From positions 22,294,198 through 22,358,197 of the forward strand of contig NW_024881321.1 in the NCBI RefSeq assembly GCF_018691265.1: 64,000 bases of DNA, in the 5' to 3' direction. This DNA comes from Tyto alba (taxonomy: Eukaryota; Chordata; Aves; Strigiformes; Tytonidae). Below are positions 11,821 through 24,716 of this stretch, one piece after another (within the stretch, counting starts at the first letter, position 1; each line of letters starts with the position of its first letter). Under the pieces are notes generated by a model that was given only the letters and a program-made list of their open reading frames with translations, was not told the origin of the DNA and ran no database searches. The position numbers were made by a program, and so were the translations under genes.

Positions 11821-13154
11821 CCACAGTGCAAAAATGTGCTAATTATTTTCTTATTTTAATGATCGATACCTGAAGTTGTTTTCTGTGACCTCTTCCATTA
11901 TTCCTTTGTTTCAGTCTTGATACATCAGTTATGCAGTGTATTTTAAGATCAGTTACCAAGGTTATCACCAGTTTGTTTTCCCTTATCTTGTCTTGTTTCA
12001 GCAAAGGATCTTTCATGATGTTTCTTCTTCTGTAAATCATGCAGAAGGGAAATAATTTGCTATCCCTTCTTCTTTCTTTAGTATAAATCTTTCATTTTCT
12101 AGTATCTAGTTCTGTAGATACTCTAATCTGTTTTGCAATCTGAAAGCAATAGAAGACAATTCTATTTCTGCTGAAGTTTTCAGAGGCAAGAAATAAAATT
12201 ACATATTTAGAAATATGTAATTTTGTTAGAAAATAAAAATAAAATTAAATATGAAATTGAATAAAAGTGAAACTATACAACATACTATGGTCTAGTTAAT
12301 AGACATGGGTAACACTGAGAAACATCTTTCATAATTCTATTTATAATAGGGTTTACAACAATTAATTGCTGTTAATTATTTTATGAAAGAAAACAGGCTC
12401 TACCATACTGTCAATTGGAATAAAAACCTGATATATTCACAAGAATATGATGATTCATTGATTTGACAGAAAAATATATACCTATATATTCATTAAAGCA
12501 GTACAATCGTCAAAAAATATTAGTGAAAATTAATCTTTGAATCTGATTTATTAATAACTTTACCCTGGATATATCTGCAATAACCAGTTGTTTTATAATC
12601 TACATTGAGAGACAGTGAAAATGTTTACACATTAGTCTGTGGATTAGTTAAATTCCTGATGTAATAGATAATTTTCATTATTCCACTACACATTGTCTTA
12701 TTATAATTCTATAGGAAGGGAGATTGAGACAAGAGTCAAGTATCAATTAAAGGTTTTAAAACATGAGTTTGTCAGATTTCTAATTCTTGTTCTAAGTACA
12801 GCTGTCTCAGGAGAAGAATATCTATTTTAGATCCTGGTAACAGGAAATGGTAATGCATAGGTTTTATCTTTTGGTATTACCTCTGTTTCATTCCACTTTA
12901 AACTTCAATTAATTGCTTGACTATGAATCTGTCATCCTTTATGTAGTATATTGGACATGATGTCTTCTGGAACATGTCAAAGATTTTAAATCAGACAGGC
13001 TGATTATAATAAAGTCTTTCCTGGACAAGTAAGAAGGATCTGGGGATCTATCATCTAACTCATCTGTTGAACAAAGTGATACTGAACACTTACTGGGCAG
13101 ATCAGGTCTTTCAGCTTTCATATGTGAACTTGTGCTCCAAATGAGTTTCCTGGA
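11821..13154. other. AT-rich non-coding DNA with one perfect palindrome
   Basis: No gene or transposon was recognised. A 14-bp-arm inverted repeat lies at 12195-12224 and is listed separately. Confidence 0.55.
12195..12224. repeat. Near-perfect palindrome (14-bp arms, 2-bp spacer)
   Basis: The left arm AAAATTACATATTT (12195-12208) is the exact reverse complement of the right arm at 12211-12224, with AG between. It is AT-rich and could extrude as a hairpin or cruciform. No element boundary coincides with it. Confidence 0.9.
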
Positions 13155-13155
13155 A

Positions 13156-13236
13156 AACAAACAAACAAACAAACAAACAAACCCAAACAAAAACAAACAA
13201 ACAAACAAACAAAACAAACAAACAAAAAAAAAAACA
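13156..13236. repeat. (CAAA)n microsatellite
   Basis: Tandem CAAA units with occasional AAAC and CCCAAAC interruptions, ending in an A run. The minus-strand frame across it (12939-13316) gives a phenylalanine/cysteine/leucine-rich artefact of the repeat. Confidence 0.95.
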
Positions 13237-14701
13237 CAAAAACATTCTGAGATGTGAAGAAAGCACAATAAGAAAAGTAAAAAGCAGATTGGAGTTATAA
13301 TTATACTGAACTTCAAGTTAGTAATAGCCAGTACTATACTATCTCTGTTATAGGAAGGTAAAATCCAATTTCAAATCACCTGTCTGAAATAGCTGGTCGT
13401 CACTCAACACAGGTAGTGTTGAGCCAGATGAAGGGAAAAAGTAGGTTTTGATTAAATGAATTACAATGAAAGCATTGATTCTTCAAGGATTAAAATACAT
13501 CACCATTAAAATAGGTTATAGACTAAAGCACAACCCTAAAATGTTAGATTAAAATATACATCTTGTTGTATCTTTGTTTATAGTTAAAGTCTCATCAAAT
13601 AGATTAAGTAGCTGGTTCAATATGGTAAGTCAGGGAGTGTTCAGTTACATATACTTTTGAACTCTCACAAGAGCTTTTTTATTAAACATTATTGCTAACT
13701 ACAATTTCCACTTCAGTCGGTCAAAACCATAAAATGACCTTTGTTTACTGCTATATGGCTCAGGATGAAAATTAGAGTATATTGTTATGATATAACTAAT
13801 ATAGAAAGCTTGGTTGACATCATTTTGATTAGACTAAAACATTGGGGGTGACAAACTTAATTTTTCTTCAGTCCTCAGAAAAGATTTACACTTTTCTTAA
13901 AAAATTTAACTCTAATACAGTACACAAAATATGGAAACAACTATTTGAAAAATTCATTGAATCCACAAACACTTCTTCTGTTTCTTCCACACTACCATTA
14001 TTTGACTTCAAAATAAATGAGAACTGAAAGGCCATTCTGAATATAACAGTTAAACAAAAAGTCCTTTGTTTTTGGTTCTATATGTATGCAAAAGTTTTTA
14101 AAAGCAGTGAGCTTTATTCCAGCAAATTATATATCTAGGAATTATGGAAATTTTCTTTGTTTTGTATGCATCCATACGGTAAGATGTTTTATCTTTATTG
14201 AATTTTCATCTACCTTAATAAATGTTATTTCAACAGGTAAATTACTTTATCATATATAGTAAAATTAGTAATTAATATTGCAAAATATAATAACCGATTG
14301 AGGTTTTATTTACTATAAATAGACTCAGCTTTGATTAGCTTCAGACAGAGCAGAATCTGGATTCAGTTATTAATGTAACATCTATTTCAATGAAAATTAG
14401 CCATGGCATTAGTTACACCAGAACTGGCAGGAGGGTTTGGATATAATTTTAAATTAAAATGTCTGATTTCTCTGGCCTTACTTTAAAGATATACTATTAG
14501 ATCTGAGCATAGAATTTGTCTTTTTTTAAATTTTATTGAATTTAATAAACAAAGATGAAAGATTTAATCGTTTAACCAGTGATTATGGATCTGTTTATTA
14601 GATGTATTCTCTTTTCATATGTTTTTAGTGCTGTAATCATCCATTGGGAGTGAAACTTCCCCACCCCACAAGAGTTTATACAAAGCCTACCCTAATTTAT
14701 C

Positions 14702-14762
14702 TCATCTTATTCAAAACTTTCTTCTGAATGAATTTATGTCATCTTATTCAAAACTTTCTTCT
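14702..14762. repeat. 24-bp perfect direct duplication
   Basis: The 24-mer at 14702-14725 recurs unchanged at 14739-14762, a period of 37 bp, with 13 bp between. Perfect identity suggests a recent local duplication. Nothing resembling a transposon lies between the copies. Confidence 0.9.
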
Positions 14763-15309
14763 ACATTTTTTCTATAGAGACTGAAAGCAGACAGCCTTCT
14801 AAAGATGTCATTATTTTTCGTAGTGTTATACTGAATAAAATAGATTTTTAATTTTCTGTTTTCAGAATCTGATGTCCAGTTTGTGTTGTTTTCTCTTTTG
14901 AGGGTTTTCTTCAGCTCAACGTGAAGATTCTTTATCTCACTTTCTAGATAGAAACTGATTTCACAAAAAACAGAATGGAAACAAGAAATTCTCAAAAGAA
15001 ATAAAGAACTTCTTTTCATACTGTCTCACAGGAGCTGCATCATTCTATACATCTAAACTTGCTCTAGAAAATTCCTGGACACTGGGACCATACATCATGG
15101 AAGAAGTTAATATCAATGCTTGTCACACACATTGACCTCCAAAACAGAGTTTCTCTGAATGCAAGACGGTATGTTGGACAGTCAGTTCTCCATTTTAACG
15201 ATCAAAGTTCAGATGGTTTGTTAAGAGTTTGTTAATGCTGTTTATAAAGAGCAGAAGATAGGCACAGCTTTATTTCTAGATAGCTTTATCTGCTGCCATT
15301 TCTTGTCAC

Positions 15310-15341
15310 ATAGCTGTATCAAGGCACATTGATACAGCTAT
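15310..15341. repeat. Perfect stem-loop (13-bp arms, 6-bp loop)
   Basis: ATAGCTGTATCAA (15310-15322) is the exact reverse complement of TTGATACAGCTAT (15329-15341), with GGCACA between. No poly-U tract follows in either orientation, and this is vertebrate DNA, so it is not a bacterial-type terminator. Its role is unknown. Confidence 0.9.
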
Positions 15342-18194
15342 AATGGAGTGTATGATGTTTGAACTCAAGTGTCAGTACACAAAGTAAAAGGTGTGAGAAA
15401 ATATAAATGTGATATAAATAAAGTTAAAAATTAAATTTGAATATGTAAATTAAAATTTTGTAAATTTTTTGTGAGATCTGGAATCTCACAAAATTCCAGA
15501 TTTTAGAATATCAGAATGTTGATTCAGATTATCAGGACACAAAATATTTATGTTTCCTATGCACTATGGATATAGATGCTCTTGCATGTCCTCTGCAGCA
15601 TCCACCTAAGAACTAGTTGATATGAGTTTTTTGATTCAGAATCTGAAACAATATGTAGGTTGAGGTGATAAATTCTGAATTCAACTCCTTTCTTGTCCCT
15701 GAAGTTTGAAATATGACATATAATAATTCTCTTGTATATCACTCATACTTCAGTTTTCTGCATAACTAATCTTTGCTTTAGGACTATGGACCTTTTAAAA
15801 TTAATTTTTTATAATTTCTTTGCTTCATTCGACCTTTCTATCAAGAATTTTCACAATTACACTTGTTAAAAAAATGCTGTGTAACATGTTACATAAAAAA
15901 CAAATATTACAAAATACAGTTTTTAGCTGATATGTTTTCCTTATTTTTCTTAAGCTGAAACTGACATTTGGAAAAGATGAGTGAAAACCATCTCATCACA
16001 TTTACCCCTCCTTCAAATCTTTGTTTGGCTGGAGAAGAAACTGGTCACTAGGATGAGTTAGAGCAATTTCATATTTAAATCCCTCTGACCTTAGGCTCTA
16101 AGTTCAGTTTTACAATAATGGACTCAATAATATAATTTTTCTTTCTGTTTTAGGCACATTGATTTAGTTAAAGGCAATATCTAGCACTCCAAACCTGTGT
16201 GAAGATTCTCCCATTCTAAAGAAAGCCTCTGTTCCCCTAGTAGGTTCTATTCATAATTATTTTGGATAACAAGAACAAAACAGCATCTATAGGTATATGG
16301 CCAGTCTGGTCCTTAAAATATTGGCATCATCATATTTATTTTTAATTTTAAAATATTTAAAATAATTTTTAATCAGAAAATAAAGTTGGTATATGGTTTT
16401 CATGCCAAAATCATTAAGATAAAAAGTCTAAAGATTTCTTCCAAATTTAGGTACTTGTTTTCTGACAAAGATGGATCTACCACTCAAGCAGAGATGCATT
16501 GCAAGTATTTTCTTTTAAGGCAAGTTTCTCCTGATGTGACTAGCTGGAGAAATATTAAGCTTCAGCTTTGATAACTTTCTTGTTCTGGAAGTATATATAT
16601 TAAATTCTGATAGAATTTGTGTGGCTTTAAAACCAAAATACTTGTATCTTGAAGTTGAAGTAGGCCTACTTTATTACTGACACATATTACCATCATTAAT
16701 AAATAGTTTGTTGCCAATTCTGTTAAATTATTGAAAAAGTATGTAATTAATTACATATTTATAAATTATTCTTAATTTAAAATATTTTATAGACCTTCAA
16801 TTTCTACTATGTATTCAAATCAATTATCTGATGGACTCAAACTAATATGTTCCAGCTTTTCATTTGAATTAGAAAATAAGAGAAAATATGTTTTAAAAAA
16901 TAGTCATGGAAAAAATAAAACATAAATTATTTTTTTCTGGTATAAAATAATTATATTTTACTTATCTAAATAGGTTCAGTGTTGGGAACATTTGACTGAA
17001 TTAATGCTGATAGTTGTTGAACAATAAATATACTTGTAATTATTTTTTTTCCATATGATTATTTATTCACCAGTTTTAGTGTTGAACACTAGTGTTGAAT
17101 ATTTTTCAGCAAATACATAGATAAAAATATCCCATTCTCCGAGTAACTGCTTGACCTCTGACAGTGAAGAGGAAGTAACAATTAGCCCTTGTAGTAAGAA
17201 AGTTGAAAAATCTAGGGAATAGTTGTCTGGGAACTACCATTTTGGTTTTGTACCAACTTTCTTTTCAGGACTCAGAGATCACTAAACATGTGCACTAGAC
17301 AAGAAAGAAAACTAATTTAGACTATGATTTACAGTACTTCCCATAGAAGTTACTATGCACAAGATTTGGCACAGTGAGGTACAGACTGTGCCATGGCTGC
17401 CTATTTTCTTACAGAACAAGTATGCTAGAGTTCTGCCTTTTAGCACCACATAGAGCACAGCTAGCTGATGTAAAGGGTGTCAATAGATACCAAAATTTTT
17501 CCACAAAGAAAGCAGAAAAAGGAAAAAAGACTTATGTAGAAGATGTGAGAGGGTAGTCTTCAGAGCAATTTGTTCCTAAGAGCAAATCAAACATTTCAGC
17601 ATGTACTTATTTTCCTTTACTTAGGAAAACAAGGAGAGGAATATTCCATCATTAATTTCCTTCTTTTTTTTTTTTTTTTTTTTTAAGAAGCTTTCAGATT
17701 ATAAAAGGTTATGTTTTAGGTATATAGGATTTTTCTAACATTAGGAGCTAGACAGGTACAAAAAGTAATTAATTTGCTTTAAAAGCTGTTAGTCATGCTA
17801 GTAAATAATTTATATACTTTAGTGAAGAATGGATGACGAGCTGGGTATTCTGTCACTGTAACTTAATATGTTGATAAGAGCCTGTGTGGTGATCTTTCAT
17901 ATTAAAGATGGAAAGATATGAGCAAGTATCTTTACTTCATGCTGTTACTCAAGTAAAGTCACAAGCTTGCTTTAAGGATAAAGTGAAGAGTGGAAATTGG
18001 ATTTTTTCTTCTAGCCCCACCCCATTGGTTATGAAGTACAATGAATCAATGGGCTGTTTTCTAACTACGTGTTACATGCTGAGATTATGTTATCAAATTC
18101 CATTCATTCCTCCTTTCCCTTCTGCATTTAGCCTTCTAGTTCCCAGATTAAATCTTACCTTTATCCATAGTTGAGGACTTGTTTTTAAATTTTG

Positions 18195-18790
18195 TGTACT
18201 GTTAGTGCTGTCCTCTGGATTTTTTCCAACTTGTCCACATTTTAAAAAGTTTTATTATTATTTGAGACTTTTAAAATTATTATTTTAATTCCCCAAAGCA
18301 AATATAATATGCCAGTTAATATATAATCAGCTTCAAAAGAGTTGAAAAAAAAAATTGCCTGTTATGTCCTACATACAACATTCTTCCTAACAAATCCCAT
18401 AAGATTTACTGGTTTTGCCATTGTTTTAGACTTCTGATTTGCAATCAGGTTTTGATATTTGATGACATCTTGATCTTTTTTACAAATACTTTGCTTTTGG
18501 GTTATCACCCATTTAATTTTTTTTTTGTTCTCTCCTCCTCAATTAATTAATTTACACTTTTTTTTTTTTTTTTAATTTTAAAATGTATTCAATATATTAT
18601 TGTTATCAACAATGTCCCAAATTTATCATTCCGAATTTTGATCTTGTTTTCTGATTTGCTGTCACCTCTGCCAGCCTGATGTCATCCACAAATTTTATAA
18701 GCCTTTTCTCTATTCCATCATTCATCTTGTTAGAGAAAATATTTAATAAAACCATCTCAAAAGACATACTCAATAGGATCTCAACCGAAA
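18195..18790 (-). mobile_element. Ancient CR1/L3-like LINE remnant, antisense
   Basis: Several phrases of the antisense CR1/L3 3' half appear in order. TCCTCTGGA...CAACTTGTCCACAT lies near 18210-18240. GATGTCATCCACAAATTT and the following phrase about AAATATTTAATAAAACC lie near 18678-18755. Divergence is heavy and the intervening part (18260-18590) is unrecognisable and AT-rich, so edges are approximate. Its decay places it among the oldest repeats in the window. Confidence 0.55.
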
Positions 18791-21415
18791 TGCTCTACCA
18801 GTCTGATGACAAGACACTGATGAGTAACTTTTATGATTATTTTTAAAGTAGGACTTTCATCTTTATCACTCAAGAGGCTCTTCTTTGACATATCTTTGTC
18901 TTGATAAATCCTTTTTTTATCTTTTTCTTCATCCTTTTGAACACACATAATTAAATTGCATAGTTTGTTCAATATCTATATAGATATTAAAGTTGATTGG
19001 GTTACATTTTACCAAAACCTCCTTTCCTTCTTTTCTTTGAGCTTGTTGATGACTGCTTTTTGAATTCCATTATCTTTATTCAATGGTTTTCATTCCTTCT
19101 TTCTCTCAGAATAGTGAGGTCTTTCTTTGCAATCACTCTCACCAAAATTACCTTGCAACTTTAGATTTTCAATTAGTTCTTCTCTTTTAACTGGAATCAA
19201 TTCTAAAACACCTACATTTCTGTGAACCAGTATTTTACAAACCAAGGTATGAGTTTCTTCCATCATGTTCCAGAAACTTCTTGGACTTGGTGTCCTGTAA
19301 CATTGCTTGGAACAGGTTACTGGAATTGTAATTAAAACTTCACTTATGTAAGTTTTATCCTTTGCATACATTGATATTCAGTGAGTCAGCTTCTCATTTT
19401 TTTCCGTATTTTTCAAATAAATCGTCTGTATAATACAGTATTTGTCACTGTTTCATAAATGAGCTACAACTTTGGAACAGATAGTCTAGTTTTACAGTAT
19501 TTTTATTGAATTTGGGTTGTATCAGTTAGGCTGAAAAATTAATTTATTTTCTTCCACCTGGTCATGACATTGCTCATTTTTTATGAGAAGTTTTACATGG
19601 TTTTTCATTGCACTTTTTTTTAATGTGTCTATTGACATTAATTTAATGTTGGCCCTGTGTCAACTTATAAAAAGGCATTTTATTGAAAACTCTTAATTAT
19701 CTCAATGTAAATAACAGTTGCTTTTATAAAACCAATGATGATGAAAAATCACATAGCTAGACAGTTTCTTAGACTGGGAAAATGTACAGATAAATTATTG
19801 TGGATCCATTAGGCTATAAATAGAAGAAGAAGACATTATTTTGAAGCTTGCACTTTTTCTATATATTAGATTAAAGTGGCCTTTAAACTATGTTTTTTGA
19901 GATTTGGCTGTACATCATAATTAAGAGCTAATTTGGGTACCAAAACTGGTACAGCTGCATCTGTGTGGGTCCTCTGGAGTAAATAAACATACAGGGAAGC
20001 ACAATAAGCTCTGAATATGAAAGAATAGGAATCAATCTAAGGAAAAATGTCCTCTAAGGTCATATTTTCAGGGACACAATAGAAAATATGGATAAATGCT
20101 ACATAAAAACCCCCTCCCTCTAGTCCTCCAAAATGACAGCATGCTTCTATTTACTTTAATTAGCCACAGAAACTAACCAACACTTGAGCTGATAGGCAAC
20201 CTAACGGAATACCTGCTAAATCAGACCTCATAGGTTATATGATGTCAATTTATTAATCCTAAGGTAATTCTGACATAGATAAAAAGAAATCTTTAAACAC
20301 CCTGTGTTTGTTCAGACTGGCTGTTAGTGTTCCTAAAATGGAATTCCTAAAATAGAATAGGGAGGAATTTACCTACAGCCTTAAGAACATGATTCAGCGA
20401 TTCAGCCCACCTACTAAGCAAGACTAATAGGTCCTGGAGATACATTTAATTGGCACTTTGCTTTCATTTTCTGAACACTTACTCATATACACTCTTTCAT
20501 GTTTAGAAGCATCACAGCTCATGCTAGATGCTTCCTGCCTACACGTTAATATGATTCAGAACTAAGTACAGTGTGTGAAAAATCTCTATAATTCACTTGG
20601 GGGTCTTGACATGATAGGCATGGTCTAAAAACACTTAATTCACTCAGACAACATTAACTTCAGCTCAAAGCATAGCCAGAGGCACAAAAAAAGTAGAGCA
20701 TCACCACAATTTACTATAAGTGTGATATTCTAGTTGTTAGAACACTTAAATCAGATTAGGTATTTGGTTCTCCTAACTCAGTGGGATGAGCTACTATCCA
20801 GTCCCTCAGGCACTTAATTTTGTCAACTGTCAAGGAGTGACCAGCATACTAATCTGACACACCTTGGCCCCTTCCACCTCTTACTGTTTTACCAAAGAAT
20901 TTTCTTTTTTTTTTTGTTGCGCACTGAGGAGTTTTATGAAAACACCTATATCTTTTATGCAGTAAATAGAGGAAAGGAAATGTCTCACTTTAGCAATACT
21001 GTTCTTCAGATTTTTTTCACAACTCCTTATAACTGCAGAGGGAGCCAAGGTCCCGACTCAGTATCGTATCAGATTAGATGTACAGATGAATGGTTCCCTG
21101 GGGCAGTGGAAGAGTAGAAACATATAGAAAAATAATCAGATCCCCCTATGACTTTTTTTCTATAGAGGAGAGAATCTTCCAGTAACAGGATAGAACAGTA
21201 GCACATTTAAATATTACATATATGTCTTGCAGCATTGAACTGCCAGCAGGAAGCACTACAAATCACTTGACTGACTGATATATCTTTTTTATACAACTTA
21301 AGGTCCTATAGATGTTATAGATGTTTTCCACATAGAGCAAAGAGTAATAATGCTGATAATGCTGACAAACTTGACTGACAACAGAACATAGGCAGGCCAT
21401 GAGTTAGATCATAGG

Positions 21416-21449
<34 letters not shown>

Positions 21450-22164
21450 AAAAGTATGATTTATTTAGATTTTTGAGAATACTGAGAATAAATGTATAAA
21501 ATTTATATATTGACAAAAAACACAAACCCCATATATTTTAAAATAATCATCCTGTAAAAGCAAATTCTTTGGTACAAAGAGTCTCTCAAGTTTTATTACA
21601 CCGTACTGAACAGATGTTCAATGTGTTATAGAGTTACAGATATTTCTTTAGATTTTTCCATTAGTAATAATTAATAGTTGATTGTTCTCAGTGTAAACAA
21701 TAACATCAGAACTTTTGTTCAGAAAGCCAAAATCACTAGGTAGTTTACTAAGAGGCAAGTCCAAAAAATGGCATTCTGACAACAAGTCACTCAGTGCAAA
21801 AGATTGTACTTATATGATGAAATGTAGTTTGACACTTCAAAGTTCCTCTGTACCTGCAGCCATTAATCACTCTTTAAGATTTTTCCAGAGAACACAGTCC
21901 ACTGGGCAACAGATTATGGAGAGGCACTGAACACTATTCACAGTTGTAATGCTGACATTTCTTGAAATTATTATCTATTTAAGTTAAAAAGAAATTATAT
22001 TTCTGCAAATATCTTCTCTATCAACCACTACTTTCAAGAGTTCATTTAGATGTGAAAGGCCAGGCTTATACTAAAAGTGGGATGCGGATGCCAATGATGA
22101 TGTTTATAGCAGCTGCATTTTTAAATAAACAATTCTGGTATTCTTCTCTGTGGATGAATTAGTG
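18791..22164. other. AT-rich non-coding DNA, no gene seen
   Basis: No exon was recognised. It includes an A run at about 21417-21444 with no clear retroposed body before it. A 71-codon frame at 21715-21930 and others nearby have no recognisable domain and no splice or start support. Confidence 0.5.
21417..21444. repeat. Poly-A run
   Basis: About 28 consecutive A, followed shortly by another A7 tract. It could be a retroposon tail, but the upstream 500 bp match no CR1, SINE or gene that I know. Confidence 0.9.
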
Positions 22165-24716
22165 CGTGTTCCTCTAAAAAGGTGTTAAGGTCAATAGCCC
22201 AGCTGAAGTGTCTTTATACCAGTGCATGTTACCCAGCAACAAATGGGAGTAACTGGAAGCCACTGCAGAGCTAGAAAGCTACGATCTAATTGTTATTGCT
22301 GAAATGTGGTGAATAACACAACTGGAGCACTTCATTTAGTGGCTGTAAACAGTTCAGAAGGGGCAAGCAAAGCAAGAGGCTTGAGGGGTTGCCCTCTATA
22401 TAAGAAAATGGATTGAATGCACAGAACTGTCTTTGAAAAATAGTGATGAACAGGTTGAGAGCTATGGGTAAAAATTAGGGGCAAATCCAACAAAGGAAAC
22501 CTCATTGCTGGCATTTACTACAGGCTGCCTGACAAAGGGGAGCTTGTAGATGAAGAGTTCTTACTTCAACTACAGGAAACGTCACACTTTCAAGCTTGGA
22601 TCCTGCTGGGGGGCCCTGACATCTTCTGGAAAAGCAGAACAGGAAGCTGTAAGTGGTCCAGGAGACTCTTAGAGTGCATCAAGGATAACTTCTTAATCCA
22701 GATGATGAACAGCCTGACCAGAGGAGAAGCTTTACTGGACCTGTTGCTCAGCAACATGGAAGAAATAATTAAAGAGATCAAAACTGGTGGCAGCCTGGAC
22801 TACAGTGATTCACTGGTGGAATTCATGATCTTGAAGGATATGGGCCAGGCAGAGAGTAAAGTCAGGACGCTGAATTTCAGAAAAGTGGATTTTCCGTTGT
22901 TTAAGCAATTAGCACATGGGACCCACTGGGAAACTGCAGAGGAGCTGAACAGGGATAGCAGTTCCTTAAGGATATTTTTCACAAGGGTTCTAAATTCCCA
23001 CATATAAGAAATTGGGCAAGGAAGGTAGGAGACCAGCATATCTGAGTAAAGACATCCTGGTTAGACTAAGGTATAAGAAGGAAATGCACAGGCAGTGGAA
23101 CAAGGGTCAAATATCCTGGGAAGTATGTAGGGATGATGTCCAGATGTGTAGGGTTAGGATCAGGAAATCTAAGGCGCATTTGGAGCTGAATTTGGCAAGG
23201 GATGCAAAGAATAGGAAGGGTTTCTACAGTTACATTGGTCAGAAATGGAATATTAAAAAAATGTACAACTCCAACAAATAAGACAGGAGATCTAGTGACA
23301 ACCAACACAGAGAAGGCTGAAGTACTCAATTTTTTTGCCTCCGTTTTCAATGCCAAGCTCTCTTCCCACATCTCTCAAGCCTCTTTTAAAAAAGGCTAAA
23401 AAGGAGGACCCTGAGAACTAGCAACCAGTCAGCCTCACCTCTGTGCCTGGTAAAATCATGGAACAAATCCTCCTGGTTGCTATACCAAAGAATATGGAAG
23501 ACAGGAGGTGATTAGAGACAGCTAACATGGCTTCACCAAGGGCAAATCATGCCTGACTAATCTGGTGGCCTTCTATGATGGAGTGACTTTGTTGGTGAAT
23601 AAAGGAGGATCTACTAATTTCATTCACCTTGAGGTCTGTAAGGCCTTTGAAACTGTCCCACACAACATCTCTCTAAATTGGAGAGACATGCATTTGATAG
23701 CTACATTGTTAGATGGATAAGGAATTGGCTGAATGACCATATCTGAGTTGTAGTCAACATCTGTGTCCAAATGGAAACCAGTAATGAGTGGTGTCTCTAA
23801 ATGGTCCATGTTAGAACCAGTACTGTTCAATATCTTTATAATAACATAGTGGGATTGAGTGCACCCCTCAGTAAGTTTGCACATGACACCAAGCTGAGTG
23901 GTGCACTTGGTATTCTGGAGAAATGGGATGCCATCCAGACATTGACAGGCTTGAAGAGTGGGCCCTGGTGAACCTCATGAAGTTCAATAAGGTCCTGCCC
24001 CTGAGTCAGGGCAATCACCAGTATCAATAGAGATTGGACAAAGAGTGGATTGAGAGCAGCCCTGCAGAGAAGGACTTGGGGATGCTGGTGGATGAAAAAA
24101 TGAACAGGAGAAGGCAATGTGTGTTTTCAGCCCTGAAACTCAATTGTATCCTGGGTTGCATCAAGAGAAGTGTGAGCATCAGGCTGAGGGTGGTGATTCT
24201 CCTCACTCCCATTTCATGAGACCCCACCTGGAGTACTACATGCAGTTATAGGGCTCCCAGTACAAGAAAGACATAGATCTATTAGATGGTCAGTGGACTG
24301 GAAAACCTCTCCTATGAAGAAAGGCTGAGAGAGTTGGGGTTGTTTAGCCTGGAGAAGAGAAGGCTCTGGGGAGACTCGATAGTAGTCTTTCAATACTTAA
24401 GGGGGCTTATAAGAATGATGGAGAAAGACTTTTCACCAGGGCCTGTAGTGACAGGACAAGGGGCACTGGTTTTAAACTGAAAGAAAGTAGGTTCTTTCAG
24501 AAGAAATTTTTTACAGTGGAGTAGAGAGAAACAGGATCAGGTTTCCTACAGAAGCTGTGCATGTCCCATCCCTTAAAGTGTTCTAACTCCTGTAAGACAA
24601 GGCTTTGAGGAACCTGGTCTAGTGAAAGACATCCATGCCCATGACAGGGGGGTTAGACTAGATAATCTTTAAAGGTCCCTTCTAATCCCAACCAATCTAT
24701 GATCATATAGACATAA
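22165..24716 (+). mobile_element. CR1 LINE, about 2.55 kb, 5'-truncated, with ORF2 remnants and 3' end
   Basis: The longest CR1 copy in the window. It starts within the endonuclease domain (a GCCCAGCTGAAGTG phrase near 22200, then a copy of the CTGGAAGCCA region). It runs through the endonuclease-RT linker (LLDLLLSN, 22730s; RKGFYSYIG, near 23215) and into the reverse transcriptase (HGFTKGKSC near 23530). It ends with the conserved 3' UTR and the terminal AATCTATGATCATAT motif near 24698-24712, which corresponds to the ATTCTATGA-type CR1 tail. CR1 mobilises by target-primed reverse transcription and is often 5'-truncated, as here. Compared with intact CR1 it has an internal deletion near 23380-23410, frameshifts and substitutions, so it cannot move. 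The AT-rich flanks and this GC-richer body contrast sharply. Confidence 0.93.
22190..24090 (+). pseudogene. Decayed CR1 ORF2 (endonuclease end plus reverse transcriptase)
   Basis: The coding portion of the CR1 above, in at least three frames: one open over 22702-23007, another over 23012-23281, a third over 23202-23399, and further pieces beyond. Two catalytic positions of the reverse transcriptase are lost. In motif A the usual aspartate is glutamate ([11 protein letters not shown]; codon GAG at 23631-23633). In motif C the FADD box reads FAHD (codon CAT at 23882-23884). Some segments between the RT N-terminus and HGFTKG appear deleted. In the family, ORF2 is a single protein of endonuclease then RT. 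Here it is clearly a pseudogene. Confidence 0.9.

Larger units (their letters stand above)
13237..18194. other. Long AT-rich stretch without genes
   Basis: About 5 kb with no recognised exon, RNA gene or young transposon. It contains a perfect 24-bp direct duplication (14702-14762), a 13-bp-arm hairpin (15310-15341) and a T run at about 17667-17685. Open frames here are short and unsupported. Confidence 0.55.

Noticed and set aside
13156..13236. CRISPR-like regular repeats
   Set aside because: A 4-bp microsatellite with no spacers. No CRISPR array is expected or seen.
12939..13316. 125-codon minus-strand open frame rich in Phe, Cys, Leu
   Set aside because: It is mostly the translation of a (CAAA)n microsatellite, with no domain or conservation signal.
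15310..15341. Rho-independent-type terminator
   Set aside because: There is no U tract, and the context is vertebrate nuclear DNA, where such terminators do not apply.
21200..21444. Processed pseudogene ending in the poly-A run
   Set aside because: No coding similarity or polyadenylation signal of a known gene is recognisable upstream of the A run.
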